Shown: positions 26,401 through 37,284 of the stretch, piece by piece
Layout of the letters: every line of letters begins with the position of its first letter
Position numbering within the stretch: the stretch's first letter is position 1
Origin: Bathymodiolus brooksi
Taxonomy: Eukaryota > Mollusca > Bivalvia > Mytilida > Modiolidae
Reading direction: 5' to 3'
Length of the DNA stretch: 64,000 nucleotides
Assembly (NCBI GenBank): GCA_963680875.1
Contig: OY804584.1
Location: 96,244,031 to 96,308,030 of the forward strand
Notes under the pieces: generated by a model
What the model was told of the DNA's origin: nothing
Databases searched by the model: none
Seen by the model: only the letters and a program-made list of their open reading frames with translations
Program-made: the position numbers and the translations under genes

Positions 26401-29400
26401 GATCTGTTTGTAACTCTCTTGTGCCAGTCTGTTGATTAGCCTCTGATCTAAGATCTTTTGTCAACTGTCTTGTGCCAGGCTGTTGCTTAGCCTATGATTT
26501 AAGATATGTTGGTAACTCTCTAGCACCAGTCTGTAGGTTAGCCTTTGATCTAAGATATGTTGGTAACTCTCTGGTGCCAGTCTGTTGGTTAGCCTCAAAT
26601 CTAAGATCTGTTTGTAATTCTCTTGCACCAGTCTGTGGGTTAGCCTCTGATCTAAGATCTGTTGTTAACTATCTGCTGTCAGTCTGTTGGTTAGTCTTTG
26701 ATCTAAGATCTGTTTGTAACTCTCTGGTGCCTGTCTGTTGTTAGCCTCTGATCTAAGATATGTTGTTAACTCTCTTGTGCCAGTCTGTTGGTTGGCCTCT
26801 GATCTAAGATCTTTTGTCAACTGTCTTGTGCCAGGCTGTTGCTTAGCCTATGATTTAAGATATGTTGGTAACTCTCTAGCACCAGTCTGTAGGTTAGCCT
26901 TTGATCTAAGATATGTTGGTAACTCTCTGGTGCCAGTCTGTTGGTTAGCCTCAAATCTAAGATCTGTTTGTAATTCTCTTGCACCAGTCTGTGGGTTAGC
27001 CTCTGATCTAAGATCTGTTGTTAACTATCTGCTGTCAGTCTGTTGGTTAGTCTTTGATCTAAGATCTGTTTGTAACTCTCTGGTGCCTGTCTGTTGTTTA
27101 GCCTCTGATCTAAGATCTGTTGTTAACTCTCTTGTGCCAGTCTGTTGGTTGGCCTCTGATATAAGATCTGTTGTTAACTCTCTTGTGCCAGTCTGTTGGT
27201 TAGACTCTGAACTAAGATCTGTTAACTCTCTTGTGCCAGTCTGTTAGTTAGCCTCTGAACTAAGATCTGTTAACTCTCTTGTGCCAATCTGTTGGTTAGC
27301 CTCTGAACTAAGATATGTTAACTCTCTTGTGCTAGTCTGTTGGTTAGCCTCTGAACTAAGATCTGTTAACTCTCTTGTGCCAGTCAGTTGGTTAGCCTCT
27401 GAACTAAGATTTGTTAACTCTCTTGTTCCAGTCTGTTGGTTAGCCTCTGATATACGATCTGTTGGTAACTCTTGTTCCAGTCTGTTGGTTAGCCTCTGAA
27501 CTAAGATCTGTTAACTCTCTTGTTCCAGTCTGTTAATCAACCTCTGATTTAAAAATCTGCTGTCAACTCTCTTGTGCCAGTCTGTTGATTAGCCTATGAT
27601 CTAAGACCTGTTTGTAACTCTCTTGTGCCAGTCTGTTGATTAGCCTCTGATCTAAGATCTTTTGTCAACTGTCTTGTGCCAGGCTGTTGCTTAGCCTATG
27701 ATTTAAGATATGTTGGTAACTCTCTAGCACCAGTCTGTAGGTTAGCCTCTGATCTAAGATATGTTGGTAACTCTCTGGTGCCAGTCTGTTGGTTAGCCTC
27801 AAATCTAAGATCTGTTTGTAATTCTCTTGCACCAGTCTGTTGGTTAGCCTCTGATCTAAGATCTGTTGTTAACTATCTGCTGTCAGTCTGTTGGTTAGTC
27901 TCTGATCTAAGATCTGTTTGTAACTCTCTGGTGCCTGTCTGTTGTTTAGCCTCTGATCTAAGATATGTTGTTAACTCTCTTGTGCCAGTCTGTTGGTTGG
28001 CCTCTGATATAAGATCTGTTGTTAACTCTCTTGTGCCAGTCTGTTGGTTAGACTCTGAACTAAGATCTGTTAACTCTCTTGTGCCAGTCTGTTGGTTAGC
28101 CTCTGAACTAAGATCTGTTAACTCTCTGGTGCCAATCTGTTGGTTAGCCTCTGAACTAAGATATGTTAACTCTCTTGTGCTAGTCTGTTGGTTAGCCTCT
28201 GAACTAAGATCTGTTAACTCTCTTGTGCCAGGCTGTTGGTTAGCCTCTGAACTAAGATTTGTTAACTCTCTTGTTCCAGTCTGTTGGTTAGCCTCTCATA
28301 TAAGACCTGTTGGTAACTCTTGTTCCAGTCTGTTGGTTAGCCTCTGAACTAAGATCTGTTAACTATCTTGTTCCAGTCTGTTGGTTAGCCTTTGAACTAA
28401 GATCTGATAACTCTTTTGTGCCAGTTTGTTGGTTAGCCTCTGAACTAAGATCTGTTAACTCTCTTGTGCCAGTCTGTTGGTTAGCCTCTGAACTAAGATC
28501 TGTTAACTCTCTTGTGCCAGTCTGTTGGTTAGCCTCTGAACTAAGATCTGTTAACTCTCTTGTTCCAGTCTGTTGGTTAGCCTCTGAACTAAGATCTGTT
28601 AACTCTCTTGTGCCAGTCCATTGGTTAGCCTCTGAACTAAGATCTGTTAACTCTCCTGTGCCAGTCTGTTGGTTGGCCTCTGATATAAGATCTGCTGTTA
28701 ACTCTCTTGTGCCAGTCTGTTGGTTGGCTTCTGATATAAGATCTGTTGTTAACTCTCTTGTTCCAGTCTGTTGGTTAGCCTCTGAACTAAGATGTTACCT
28801 CTCTTGTGCCAGTCTGTTGGTTAGCCTCTGAACTAAGATCTTTTAACTCTCTTGTTCCAGTCTGTTGGTTAGCCTCTGAACTAAGATCTGTTAACTCTTT
28901 TGTGTCAGTTTGTTGGTTAGCCTCTGAACTAAGATCTGTTAACTCTCTTGTTCCAGTCTGTTGGTTGGCCTCTGAACTAAGATCTGTTGGTAACTCTCCT
29001 GTGCCTGTCTGTTGGTTAGCCTCTGAACTAAGACCTATTGGTAACTCTTGTTCCAGTCTGTTGGTTAGCCTCTGATCTAAGATCTGTTGTTAACTATCTG
29101 CTGTCAGTATGTTGATTAGTCTCTGATCTAAGATATGTTTGTAACTCTCTTGTGCCAGTCTGTTGGTTGACCTCTGATATAAGATCTGTTGTTAACTCTC
29201 TTGTGCCGGTCTGTTGGTTGGGTCTGATATAAGATCTGTTGTTAACTCTCTTGTGCCAGTCTGTTGGTTAGCCTCTGAACTAAGATCTGTTAACTCTCTT
29301 GTGCCAGTCTGTTGGTTAGCCTCTGAACTAAGATCTGTTAACTCTCTTGTTCCAGTCTGTTGGTTAGCCTCTGATATAAGATCTGTAGGTAACTCTCTTG

Positions 29401-30900
29401 CGTCAGTCTGTTGGTTAGCCTCTGAACTAAGATCTGTTGGTAACTCAGTCTGTTGGTGAGCCTCTGATCTAAGATCTTTTGGTAACTCTCTTGTTCTAGT
29501 CTGTTGGTTGGCCTCTGAACTAAGATCTATTAACTCTCTTGTGCCAGTTTGATGGTTAGCCTCTGAACTAAGATCTGTTAACTCTCTTGTGCCAGTTTGA
29601 TGGTTAGCCTCTGAACTAAGATCTGTTAACTCTCTTGTGCCAGTCTGTTGGTTAGACTCCTCTGAACTAAGATCTGTTAACTCTCTTGTGCCAGTCTGTT
29701 GGTTAGCCTCCTCTGAACTAAGATCTGTTAACTCTCTTGTGCAGTCTGTTGGTTAGCCTCTGAACTAAAATCTGTTAACTCTCTTGTTCCAGTCTGTTGG
29801 TTAGCCTCTGAACTAAGATCTGTTAACTCTCTTGTGCCAGTCTGTTGGTTAGCCTCCTCTGAACTAAGATCTGTTAACTCTCTTGTGCCAGTCTGTTGGT
29901 TAGCCTCTGAACTAAGATCTGTTAACTCTCTTGTTCCAGTTTGTTGGTTAGCCTCTGAACTAAGATCTGTTAACTCTCTTGTGCAGTCTGTTGGTTAGCC
30001 TCTGAACTAAGATCTGTTAACTCTTGTTCCAGTATGTTGGTTAGCCTCTGAACTAAGATCTGTTAACTCTCTTGTGCCAGTCTGTTGGTTAGCCTCCTCT
30101 GAACTAAGATCTGTTAACTCTCTTGTGCCAGTCTGTTGGTTAGCCTCTGAACTAAGATCTGTTAACTCTCTTGTGCCAGTTTGTTGGTTAGCCTCTGAAC
30201 TAAGATCTGTTAACTCTCTTGTGCCAGTCTGTTGGTTAGCCTCCTCTGAACTAAGATCTGTTAACTCTCCTGTGCCAGTCTGTTGGTTAGCCTCTGAACT
30301 AAGATCTGTTAACTCTCTTGTGCCAGTTTGTTGGTTAGCCTCTGAACTAAGATCTGTTAACTCTCTTGTTCCAGTCTGTTGGTTAGTCTCTGATATAAGA
30401 TCTGTTGGTAACTCTCTTGTGCCAGTCTGTTGGTTATCCTCTGAACTAAGATCTGTTGGTTAGCCTCTGAACTAAGATCTGTTAACTCTCTTGTGCCAGT
30501 CTGTTTGTTAGCCTCTGAACTAAGATCTGTTAACTCTCTTGTTCCAATCTGTTGGTTGGCCTCTGATCTAAGATCTGTTGTTAACTCTCTTGTGCCAGTC
30601 TGTTGGTTGGCCTCTGATATAAGATCTGTTGTTTACTCTCTTGTGCCAGTCTGTTGGTTGGCCTCTGATCTAAGATCTGTTAACTCTCTTGTTCCAGTCT
30701 GTTGGTTGACCTCTGAACTAAGATCTGTTGGTAACTCTCTTGTGCCAGTCTGTTAGCTGGCCTCTGATATAAGATCTGTTGTTAACTCTCTTGTGCCAGT
30801 CTGTTGGTTAGCCTCTGAACTAAGATCTGTTAACTCTCTTGTTCCAGTCTGTTGGTTAGCCTCTGAACTAAGATCTGTTAACTCTCTTGTGGCAGTGTTT
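23423..30900. repeat. 51/48-bp satellite array, about 7.5 kb
   Basis: About 150 tandem units. The low-coordinate part is mostly 51 bp (GATCTGTTGTTAACTCTCTG type) and the high-coordinate part, from about 28.0 kb, mostly 48 bp (GATCTGTTAACTCTCTTGTG, then CCAGTCTGTTGGTTAGCCTC, then TGAACTAA). AGATCT recurs in most units. Because most length changes are 3 bp, ORFs up to 223 codons open on the plus strand and shorter ones on the minus strand. Both strands also carry stops (TTGATTA on plus, CTATGAT on minus) and single-base indels (GTGCAGTC near 29,742 and 29,983; extra A in 'tttaaaaatctg'). This is a satellite, not a gene. Confidence 0.97.
25103..27700. repeat. Higher-order repeats within the 51/48-bp array
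   Basis: The marker CCAGGCTGTTGCTTAGCC occurs at about 24,551, 25,113, 26,015, 26,475, 26,831 and 27,679, each time (except the first) followed by the same run of variant monomers ('atgatttaagatatgttggt', 'agcaccagtctgtaggttag', 'cctcaaatctaagatctg'). Spacing varies (562, 902, 460, 356, 848 bp), so blocks were duplicated with different end points. Confidence 0.85.
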
Positions 30901-31060
30901 TGGTCTTCTTGTTTTGTTATTCTCTGGTGTAATATTTGTTGGTCTCCTCTGATGGTAACTCTCTGATATACATTGTACTAGTATGTCATCTTGTACTGAG
31001 TTTCCATTGGTGTAGAGTCTGTCAGATCTATTGATTTCCTCTAATGTGCTCTTTAAAGTT
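30901..31060. repeat. Degenerate edge of the 51/48-bp array
   Basis: Units lose register: 'tgttggtctcctctgatggt' and then 'gagtctgtcagatctattga' with 'tttcctctaatg'. The last part resembles 'gtgtctgtcggttttctctt' and 'ttgatttcctgtgg' in the small array at 34.5 kb, so both share flanking sequence. Confidence 0.6.
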
Positions 31061-31344
31061 CAATTAAAGTTTCAATAAAAACAACATATGTGGCCCATTG
31101 ATCCCCTTTCTTATACCGGTATGTATATACAATGTATATGTTTTCTGTCTGTTGATTGCTAGTAGGTCTTGGTCTACTTGTGTAGGCCTGTTGTCTGTCA
31201 TGGTATCTATGGTGGTAGAAGGCTGGTTTTTCTTAGCTGTTGGTGCTGAAAAATAATGAAAAATATGAAAAACAAACATATTCAGACAAATTGAGAGCAA
31301 TTCTACAACGATGTGATGTAGCATATTTAGTGAGGCCCACATTC

Positions 31345-32110
31345 ATTTTGTGCATAATGAATGGAAATCATATTTCAAAGATCAATAAAAACTTTATCGC
31401 TTAGACATCATTTCTTCTTTTTCATCAATGGATACAAATAAATATAGTTAAAAAGCATGCACAATTTCTAAATGATTGATTATGTAGTTTTCGAGATATG
31501 CTTTACCAAAGTTTCAATCTAAGTCATGTTTTGCAGTAAATTTGTAGACAAAAGACATTTACTGGCATATTATGACACTGTAATATTATTTTCAATAAAC
31601 AATTAAGCTGTATTTCTAAATATACCTACTAACTATTTTCTTTTCTATGAGAATATAGAAAATTAGTTTGTTTTACTTTAAAGAAATATTCTAAAAATTA
31701 CTATGAAAATGGGATTAAAGCCAAAGTAGTTGTATAAGAATGTGCTAAAACAGCATTTTGAATGAATCATTTTTACTATAAAATCACATAGAAGACTATT
31801 TTCCATATTATTTCTTTAAAGGCCTATATGCAATCTCTGCAATACAAAAATATGAAACCAATAAGAGATATATAATAGCTACTATTGTTTTTAAAACTTT
31901 CAGAAAAATTTGCTTTTCACCAAAATCTTTAAAATCATAAACTTAGATTAAAATATTGTAAAAATCGAGTAAATTATGATTATTTCAAAATAAAAAGATG
32001 AAAAAATTATTAATTTGGAGTCAGAATATACAATAAATTCATTTTTATTATTGCTCAAAATTATCAGGAAGGGGAGGTAACTTATAAAAAATATATCAAA
32101 ATTTGATAAT
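31345..32110. other. AT-rich spacer
   Basis: Very AT-rich; no convincing exon or repeat. An acceptor-like TTATTTTTCAG on the minus strand near 31,248 precedes an open frame (APTAKKNQPSTTIDTM and on), but no matching donor or phase could be fixed. Confidence 0.45.
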
Positions 32111-32115
32111 TTTGC

Positions 32116-32330
32116 ATATGAATATGGCATGCTAGGCACTCACTGATGACAAAATAATTTAAATGAATATGGCATGCAAGGCACTCACTGATGACAAAAT
32201 AATTTAAATGAATATGGCATGCTAGGCACTCACTGATGACAAAATAATTTAAACGATTACGGCATGATAGGCACTCACTGATGACAAAATAATTTAAATG
32301 AATACGGCATGCTAGGCACTCACTGATACT
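32116..32330. repeat. 45-bp tandem repeat, 5 copies
   Basis: Unit AATATGGCATGCTAGGCACT, then CACTGATGACAAAATAATTT, then AAATG; five near-identical copies. GGCACTCACTGATGAC is constant in the first four. Confidence 0.92.
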
Positions 32331-32392
32331 GAAATTCTTTTTTGTTTTGTTTGGTTTTTGTTTGTGTCTTTAATTATAAAAAATTATTTAAA

Positions 32393-32907
32393 CTAGAGGT
32401 ACTGCTGGACGCAGGAGTTCCGCATTGATACATAAATTAAATAACTTAACTGTCCGCTACGCGGGACTAATACCCCCGCGTCCCCATCATCTTAATTGAG
32501 CCAAAACATATTTGGAACACAACTTTTAGACTCATAATTCTAGGAAAACTTGATGGACCAGGATATACTACTAATGTGCACATCTTCATATTAGGATCTT
32601 GCAATGTACAAAGTTTCATGAACTTCTGATTAATCATGTAAGAGAATTTGCGATGACAAAGTGCATACTGAATTGTCTCAAAATTTCTAAGTCCAAAGAG
32701 GCATAACAGGGGTAAAACTCAATGGACAATAAAATCCTTTATACTGCAAAGTCCACACATCATGATCTTAAATTCCACAAAGTTTGGTGGAAATCGGACA
32801 AAAGATGTGGAAGTTGGTCCGGACAGACGGACAGACAGACAGACAGAGAGACGGACAGGTCGATTCCTATATACCCCCTCAAACTATATTTGCGGGGGGT
32901 ATAAAAA
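32393..32907 (+). repeat. Dispersed repeat family F with GACA microsatellite
   Basis: Non-coding element-like block. It has 'actagaggtactgctggacg' at the left, 'cacaaagtttggtggaaatc' and 'ggacaaaagatgtggaagt' in the middle, a GACA/GACG run at 32,820-32,860 and 'caaactatatttgcgggggg' then 'tataa' at the right. Blocks with this layout are widespread in bivalve DNA (from memory). Only one copy is present here, so the limits are approximate. Confidence 0.5.
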
Positions 32908-32995
32908 CAAACATCAGAAGTAAGTGCGAGTAATAATTGTTAAACTCTGACTACAATGAATTATTTTTTTCTTGTTTAAGAAAAGAATAACTCAC

Positions 32996-33066
32996 TTGGA
33001 AATGTTTATACTTAGGAAAGAGTGTGCCAGGGGAACATGTATGTCGGCACACTGCCTATGAATCAC
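32996..33066 (-). CDS. Candidate internal coding exon, unknown gene
   Basis: On the minus strand TTTGTGTCTTTCAG is followed by 71 bases and then GTGAGT, a textbook acceptor and donor pair. Only one of three frames is open: VIHRQCADIHVPLAHSFLSI followed by NIS and two leftover bases. It enters in phase 0 and leaves in phase 2. The upstream open segment at 34,864-34,983, with donor GTATGT, ends in phase 0 and would join it in frame. If they are joined, the intron holds the small minisatellite at 34.5 kb. The protein family is not recognised. Confidence 0.45.
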
Positions 33067-33069
33067 CTG

Positions 33070-34490
33070 AAAGACACAAATGGTATAATATGCATGGACT
33101 AAAACAACAAAATGCATTTGGCTGAACAGATATTACGTGTACATGTCTCATTTACTTGTTTTTATTTCTATTTGAATGCCATTTTACCTCTTTCTGACCG
33201 CCAAGATATATTAACTGAAATATTGTTCAAAGTGGCATTAAACACCATAAACCAATCAACCTCTTTCTGAACCCCAAAATATCAACATGACCACTTATGA
33301 ACCTATTTTCAAAAAACATTTTTACAGGGTTTCTGTATACATGTATTAATGTATTATGTATACATAATTTGAATCAATTTAAAAAAAATTATTTAACCTA
33401 ATTTAGCTGTATTAACTGTGTTTTTGTGATGGCAAATTATAAAATCTACTCAGTATATACTAAATGAATGTAGTCAGTTTGAAAGACTTTTTCAAGTGGA
33501 CAATCATGGATTTTTTTTTGATTGTCAAAAAAAAAGGAAACAGTTGTTCTTATCCTGTTTGAAATCCAACATTCACTTTACCATTGATTAGCAGGGGACT
33601 TGGACAGAGGGTAGTTTGGTACACAAGAGTTATTGAATTAATTTATACCCATACTTAATCTGTTTTTACTGCAAAGAAATGTAATAAGTTTTTCTGTGCA
33701 CAAATGTCACGTACCAATGCATTTTATTTTCAGCCATGCATGTTATGACTTTGGTTTGTTTCAAGCGAGACATATATTCCTATATGTGTCTCTGTTTCAA
33801 GTGATTCATAGATGCAGGCGAAATCTAAGTTATATTTTTAAACCGAGGTCCACTTATTTTTTTCATTGAGGTAAAAAAAATTGAATATTATATAACTTTT
33901 AATTGAGTCAATTTTGTTCTTTATATCAAAATATAATAACTAAGATCCTCAGCACTCAATTAAAGTACAACTGAAATGGTGAGTGTTTTACAGACGTATT
34001 CATTTAAATTATCTTAAATATAAAAGCCAGTTTTTTTTCTAGAAACATTTATCCAACTCTTTTTTATTTCAATTTCAGTTCAAGAAATTGTTTGCTAAAA
34101 CTAATGGATTATCCTCTCTTATTTTGTTATCTTAAATGTCATGCCCCCCCCCTCCCCCTTTTTTTCATCCTTTTCCTGCAAAAGAAATTGCATGCCCAAT
34201 ATATTTAATTCAAAGTATAAAATATTGATATATAGTTAACACAGATAAAAAATCCATCTTTCTTAAGACTCCCAAGTTTATGTGTAAAAAATCTGCACTA
34301 GTTAATGGGAGGTAACTCCAATTATACACAAGTATGTTGTTTTCGCTTCATTTTTTGTTGTTGTTGTCTCAAATTCTTTCCTTCTGAATTATAGAATTTT
34401 GATTAATTCAGTTGTGTTTACAATAAATTAACTACCGGTAATTAAGATGTTTTTACAATAAATCACCTAATTAAGTAAGCTGTTTTACAA
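33070..34490. other. Spacer with SINE tail fragment and homopolymers
   Basis: At 33,195-33,260 is a SINE 3' tail ('actgaaatattgttcaaagt', 'ggcattaaacaccataaa', 'ccaatcaacc'). The rest is AT-rich with a C run at 34,144-34,158 and a T-rich stretch. No exon was recognised. Confidence 0.5.
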
Positions 34491-34496
34491 TATTTC

Positions 34497-34855
34497 ACCT
34501 TTATTGATGTATTTTGCTCAGCTGTTTGATACTCTCTGGTCTGCCGCTGCTGGTTCCTCTCTGATGTAGTGTCTGTCGGTTTTCTCTTTTGATTTCCTGT
34601 GGTTTGGTGGTCGTCTGATCTGATGGAAGCCCTCTGGGTAGGGTCTGTCCGTATCCTCCTCTGTTGGATGTGTTGGTCCTCTCTAATGGAAGCCCTCTGA
34701 GTAGGGTCTGTCTGTATCCTCCTCAGTTGGATGTGTTGGTCCTCTCTGATGGAAGCCCTCTGGGTAGGGTCCTCTGATGGAAGCCCTCTGGGTAGGGTCT
34801 GTCTGTATCCTCAGTTGGATGTGTTGGTCCTCTCTGGTGGTAACCCTCTAATATA
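34497..34855. repeat. Small minisatellite, relative of the 51/48-bp array
   Basis: About three units of ~63 bp ('gatggaagccctctgggtag', 'ggtctgtctgtatcctcctc', 'agttggatgtgttggtcctc'), partly truncated. The left edge 'acctttattgatgtattttg' at 34,497 also occurs at 23,400, at the left edge of the 7.5-kb array. The first bases 'ctgctggttcctctctgatg' resemble 'ctgctggttaccctctgatc' there. The two are diverged copies of one element, one barely amplified and one hugely amplified. Confidence 0.75.
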
Positions 34856-34863
34856 AAACATAC

Positions 34864-34983
34864 CTGGATTACATCATTGCTTTGTTGATTGTCCTTTAAT
34901 TTGGAAGAGTTTTTAACATGAGCAATGTAAATAAAATGAGTTATCTCCCTTTTTGAGTAGAAGTTGCAGTCTATAAAACTAGC
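34864..34983 (-). CDS. Candidate exon end with GTATGT donor
   Basis: The minus strand is open for 40 codons after a TAA at 34,984-34,986, ending KLKDNQQSNDVIQ in phase 0 exactly at CAG/GTATGT (34,864/34,863). The exon start is not defined because AG sites lack a good pyrimidine tract. The phase fits the 71-nt exon at 32,996-33,066. 'agggagataactc' inside is a motif common in molluscan non-coding DNA (from memory), so part may be untranslated or repeat-derived. Confidence 0.25.
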
Positions 34984-34989
34984 TTAGCC

Positions 34990-35300
34990 CAGTCATTTTT
35001 TTTATTGAAGTGCCTGTAGCAAATCCAGTAGAGTGAGCAGTCAATCATAGCAGTATGTAACAGTCCTTGCAATGGCTACTGTAACTGTTTAATTGTTGAC
35101 AGATTTGTGATAGATCCAAAATTGATGGATGAGAACTTAATTGACCGATTGCATCACCCATTGACAAAAACTATTCCTCATTACCTTGACAAACTTTGGT
35201 CAATCGATCAGTCCATTAATGATATGCAACATATAACGGAATCATATATATATATATATATATTAATAATTTTAACACGAAATGTAACAAATTATGTTTT
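34990..35300. other. Spacer with TA microsatellite
   Basis: No gene recognised. A (TA)n run lies at 35,245-35,263. The plus-strand ORF 35,107-35,397 runs from here into a SINE and is considered accidental. Confidence 0.45.
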
Positions 35301-35304
35301 TGTT

Positions 35305-35535
35305 TGTTTGTTATGGTGTTTAACGCCCCTTTCAGCTTTATCGTGGCAGTCAGTTTTATTGGTGGAGGAAACCGGAGAACCCAGAGAAAACCACTGACCT
35401 GTCACAAGTCACTGACAAACTTTATCACATAATGTTGTACACCTTGCCCTGATCAAGATTCGAACTCACAACATCAGTGGTGATAGGCACTGATTGCATA
35501 GGTAGTTGTAAATCCCACTACCATACGATCTAAAA
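35305..35535 (-). mobile_element. SINE family B, reverse orientation
   Basis: Tail 'atggtgtttaacgccccttt', body 'aaccactgacctgtcacaag', head 'aagattcgaactcacaacat' and 'ccactaccatacgatct'. Structure as in the copy at 22,305-22,560. Confidence 0.8.
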
Positions 35536-36148
35536 AATTTCTTTTTAACATAATTTTCATTAATTTTGATTACCCCTTTGGTATCTACAAACTGTTCTTT
35601 TATAAAAAGCAAACTGGTAATAATTACTTATTAATTAACATCTTTGTTAATTTTCTTAAATTCCTCAGTGTTTACACAAACATCATTTGTATCAAATTAT
35701 AATTCATTGGGACTTGTATCAGAACAGAACTTTAAAGTTTTACATTAATAAATGAAAAATTACATCCACATTTTTAAGAGGTAAATATAAAATGGTAGAA
35801 GATTTCACATACATCATTTGTACTATGTATTAAACAAATAATTTGTACCTGTAATTCTGAAAGTAGATTGAGGCGAGATTTAAAAAAAAAAAATTTCAGC
35901 CAATCAGTAACAAAAATTTCAAATAAAAAAGTAGATATGTAATTTAGTGTGCACAACACGTTTCTGGAATATCTTACGGAGGTCATGCTTTTGGGCAGTC
36001 AGATTATATAAGAGATTTTGGAGTGGATCACACAATTATTATTTGTTCTTGTGCTTTCAGAGAAAATAACTTCTTTTGTACAGCTTGGCCAGACTGGCTT
36101 TCATGCTAGTTGAAACAATAGTTTGTTCCTCTCCTATGTAAACATTAG
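35536..36148. other. AT-rich spacer
   Basis: Contains a family C scrap at 35,573-35,600 ('ccctttggtatctacaaact'). No exon seen; the minus-strand ORF at 35,774-35,986 is AT-driven. Confidence 0.45.
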
Positions 36149-36331
36149 TCAAACCTGCCCATGCGGTCAACTCTATTAAGCAGTCACCTGTATTAAAAGG
36201 TCACCATTTTCTTGTCCTGTCATAGAACAATTCATATGAATTTAACCTCTTTTAAGAGGTCACCTGTCTTATAAGACCACTTTTTCTTTGTCCTAAAGGT
36301 CATGACCTCTTAATACAGGTTTGACTGTAAT
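36149..36331. mobile_element. Foldback MITE, GTCAAACCTG ends
   Basis: The left end TAGTCAAACCTG and right end CAGGTTTGACTG are inverted. Internal 'aggtcacc' and 'agaggtcacct' motifs repeat in both arms. No coding capacity. A decayed relative ends at about 22,031. Target duplication not clear. Confidence 0.6.
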
Positions 36332-36885
36332 ACAATTTACATTCATGTGAAACTCGTCAAAATTGTCTCACTTTCCTTATAGTCTTTTTTTTAATACATA
36401 AAATTAACAAATAGAAAATTTTATAACTTAGAGAACTACTTCATTATGTATACATGAATGATTGATAATTATAACAGTGATTTCTGATTTTATTTTCTAT
36501 GATTAAGTCAGAAACAGACTGAATTGTTTCTTCAGTAAAAATAGCTGGAGATGTAGATACTGTGACTGAGAAATGCTGAATGTAGTGTTTGATAGTCTCT
36601 TATGATCAGTTACATCCATATCTTTTCTTACTAGAGTTATTTCTTTATTCAAATAATTCTTATGAAAATTAGTTGTTTTTCTTTATCAAAAAAAATATCT
36701 CGGGGAAGACTTGCATCAGATATTGATATGAATGAATTTATAGTTCATGTTTATCCTATACAAAATGAGGAATTATTTTTTTAAGAGGATCTCCCATTTA
36801 ACAAATTATTTGTACTTTAATTTTTAGCTTCAGCTCAACAGAATAGACTAGCAAATATAAAAGTATCTCAAAAAAGAATTCTCAC
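36332..36885. other. AT-rich spacer
   Basis: Nothing recognised. Confidence 0.5.
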
Positions 36886-36889
36886 TTAC

Positions 36890-37079
36890 CACTGACATCT
36901 CCATACAACTCTTTTAATCTTCGACATCTTCCCCCCATGACCCAAATGTAGCTCCTGACACTTAAGGTCGATCTCCCTTGTAAAACTACACCCGCATGGT
37001 AGTTCAACTAAGGGGATCACGACACCCCGAATATAGGACCCCAGTGTAGCTGCAGACACCTGTTCCTTCCCCACTGTCC
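36890..37079 (-). CDS. Weak candidate exon or GC-richer repeat
   Basis: On the minus strand CCTTGACTAG precedes an open frame of about 63 codons (GTVGKEQVSAATLGSYIRG and on) that ends at TG/GTAAGT, a strong donor. Base composition is clearly richer in G+C than the surroundings. The motif 'tgtcaggagytrcatttgg' occurs twice within 200 bp (here and at about 37,140), so it could also be part of a dispersed repeat. No domain recognised. Confidence 0.22.
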
Positions 37080-37284
37080 CCTAGTCAAGGTACACAGAGC
37101 ATAGTACCTAAGGGACATGGCCTCCAAATGCAACTCCTGACATTTGGAAATGCCTAAATGTACTCGGACCTGGACATTTAAGCATAGGGGGGACGTTCAT
37201 AGATGTGAACCCCAAACACACCAGGCTTAACTTTCTATGCTTTAATTTGTCCAAGTCCAAATAGTTTCACCTACCTGTTCCTGA

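Noticed and set aside
23681..30756. Plus-strand ORFs up to 223 codons with a 16-17-residue repeat (PVCWLAS type)
   Set aside because: They exist because the satellite period is a multiple of three. Many units carry stops on either strand and single-base indels, and neither strand stays open across the array.
31064..31342. 92-codon minus ORF (APTAKKNQPSTTIDTM and on) as an exon
   Set aside because: A good acceptor precedes it, but the phase does not fit the 71-nt exon upstream (that phase gives a stop after a few codons) and no donor is evident.
36886..37074. 62-codon minus ORF as an independent gene
   Set aside because: No ATG start in context; kept only as a weak exon candidate because of its GTAAGT donor, and the sequence may be repetitive.
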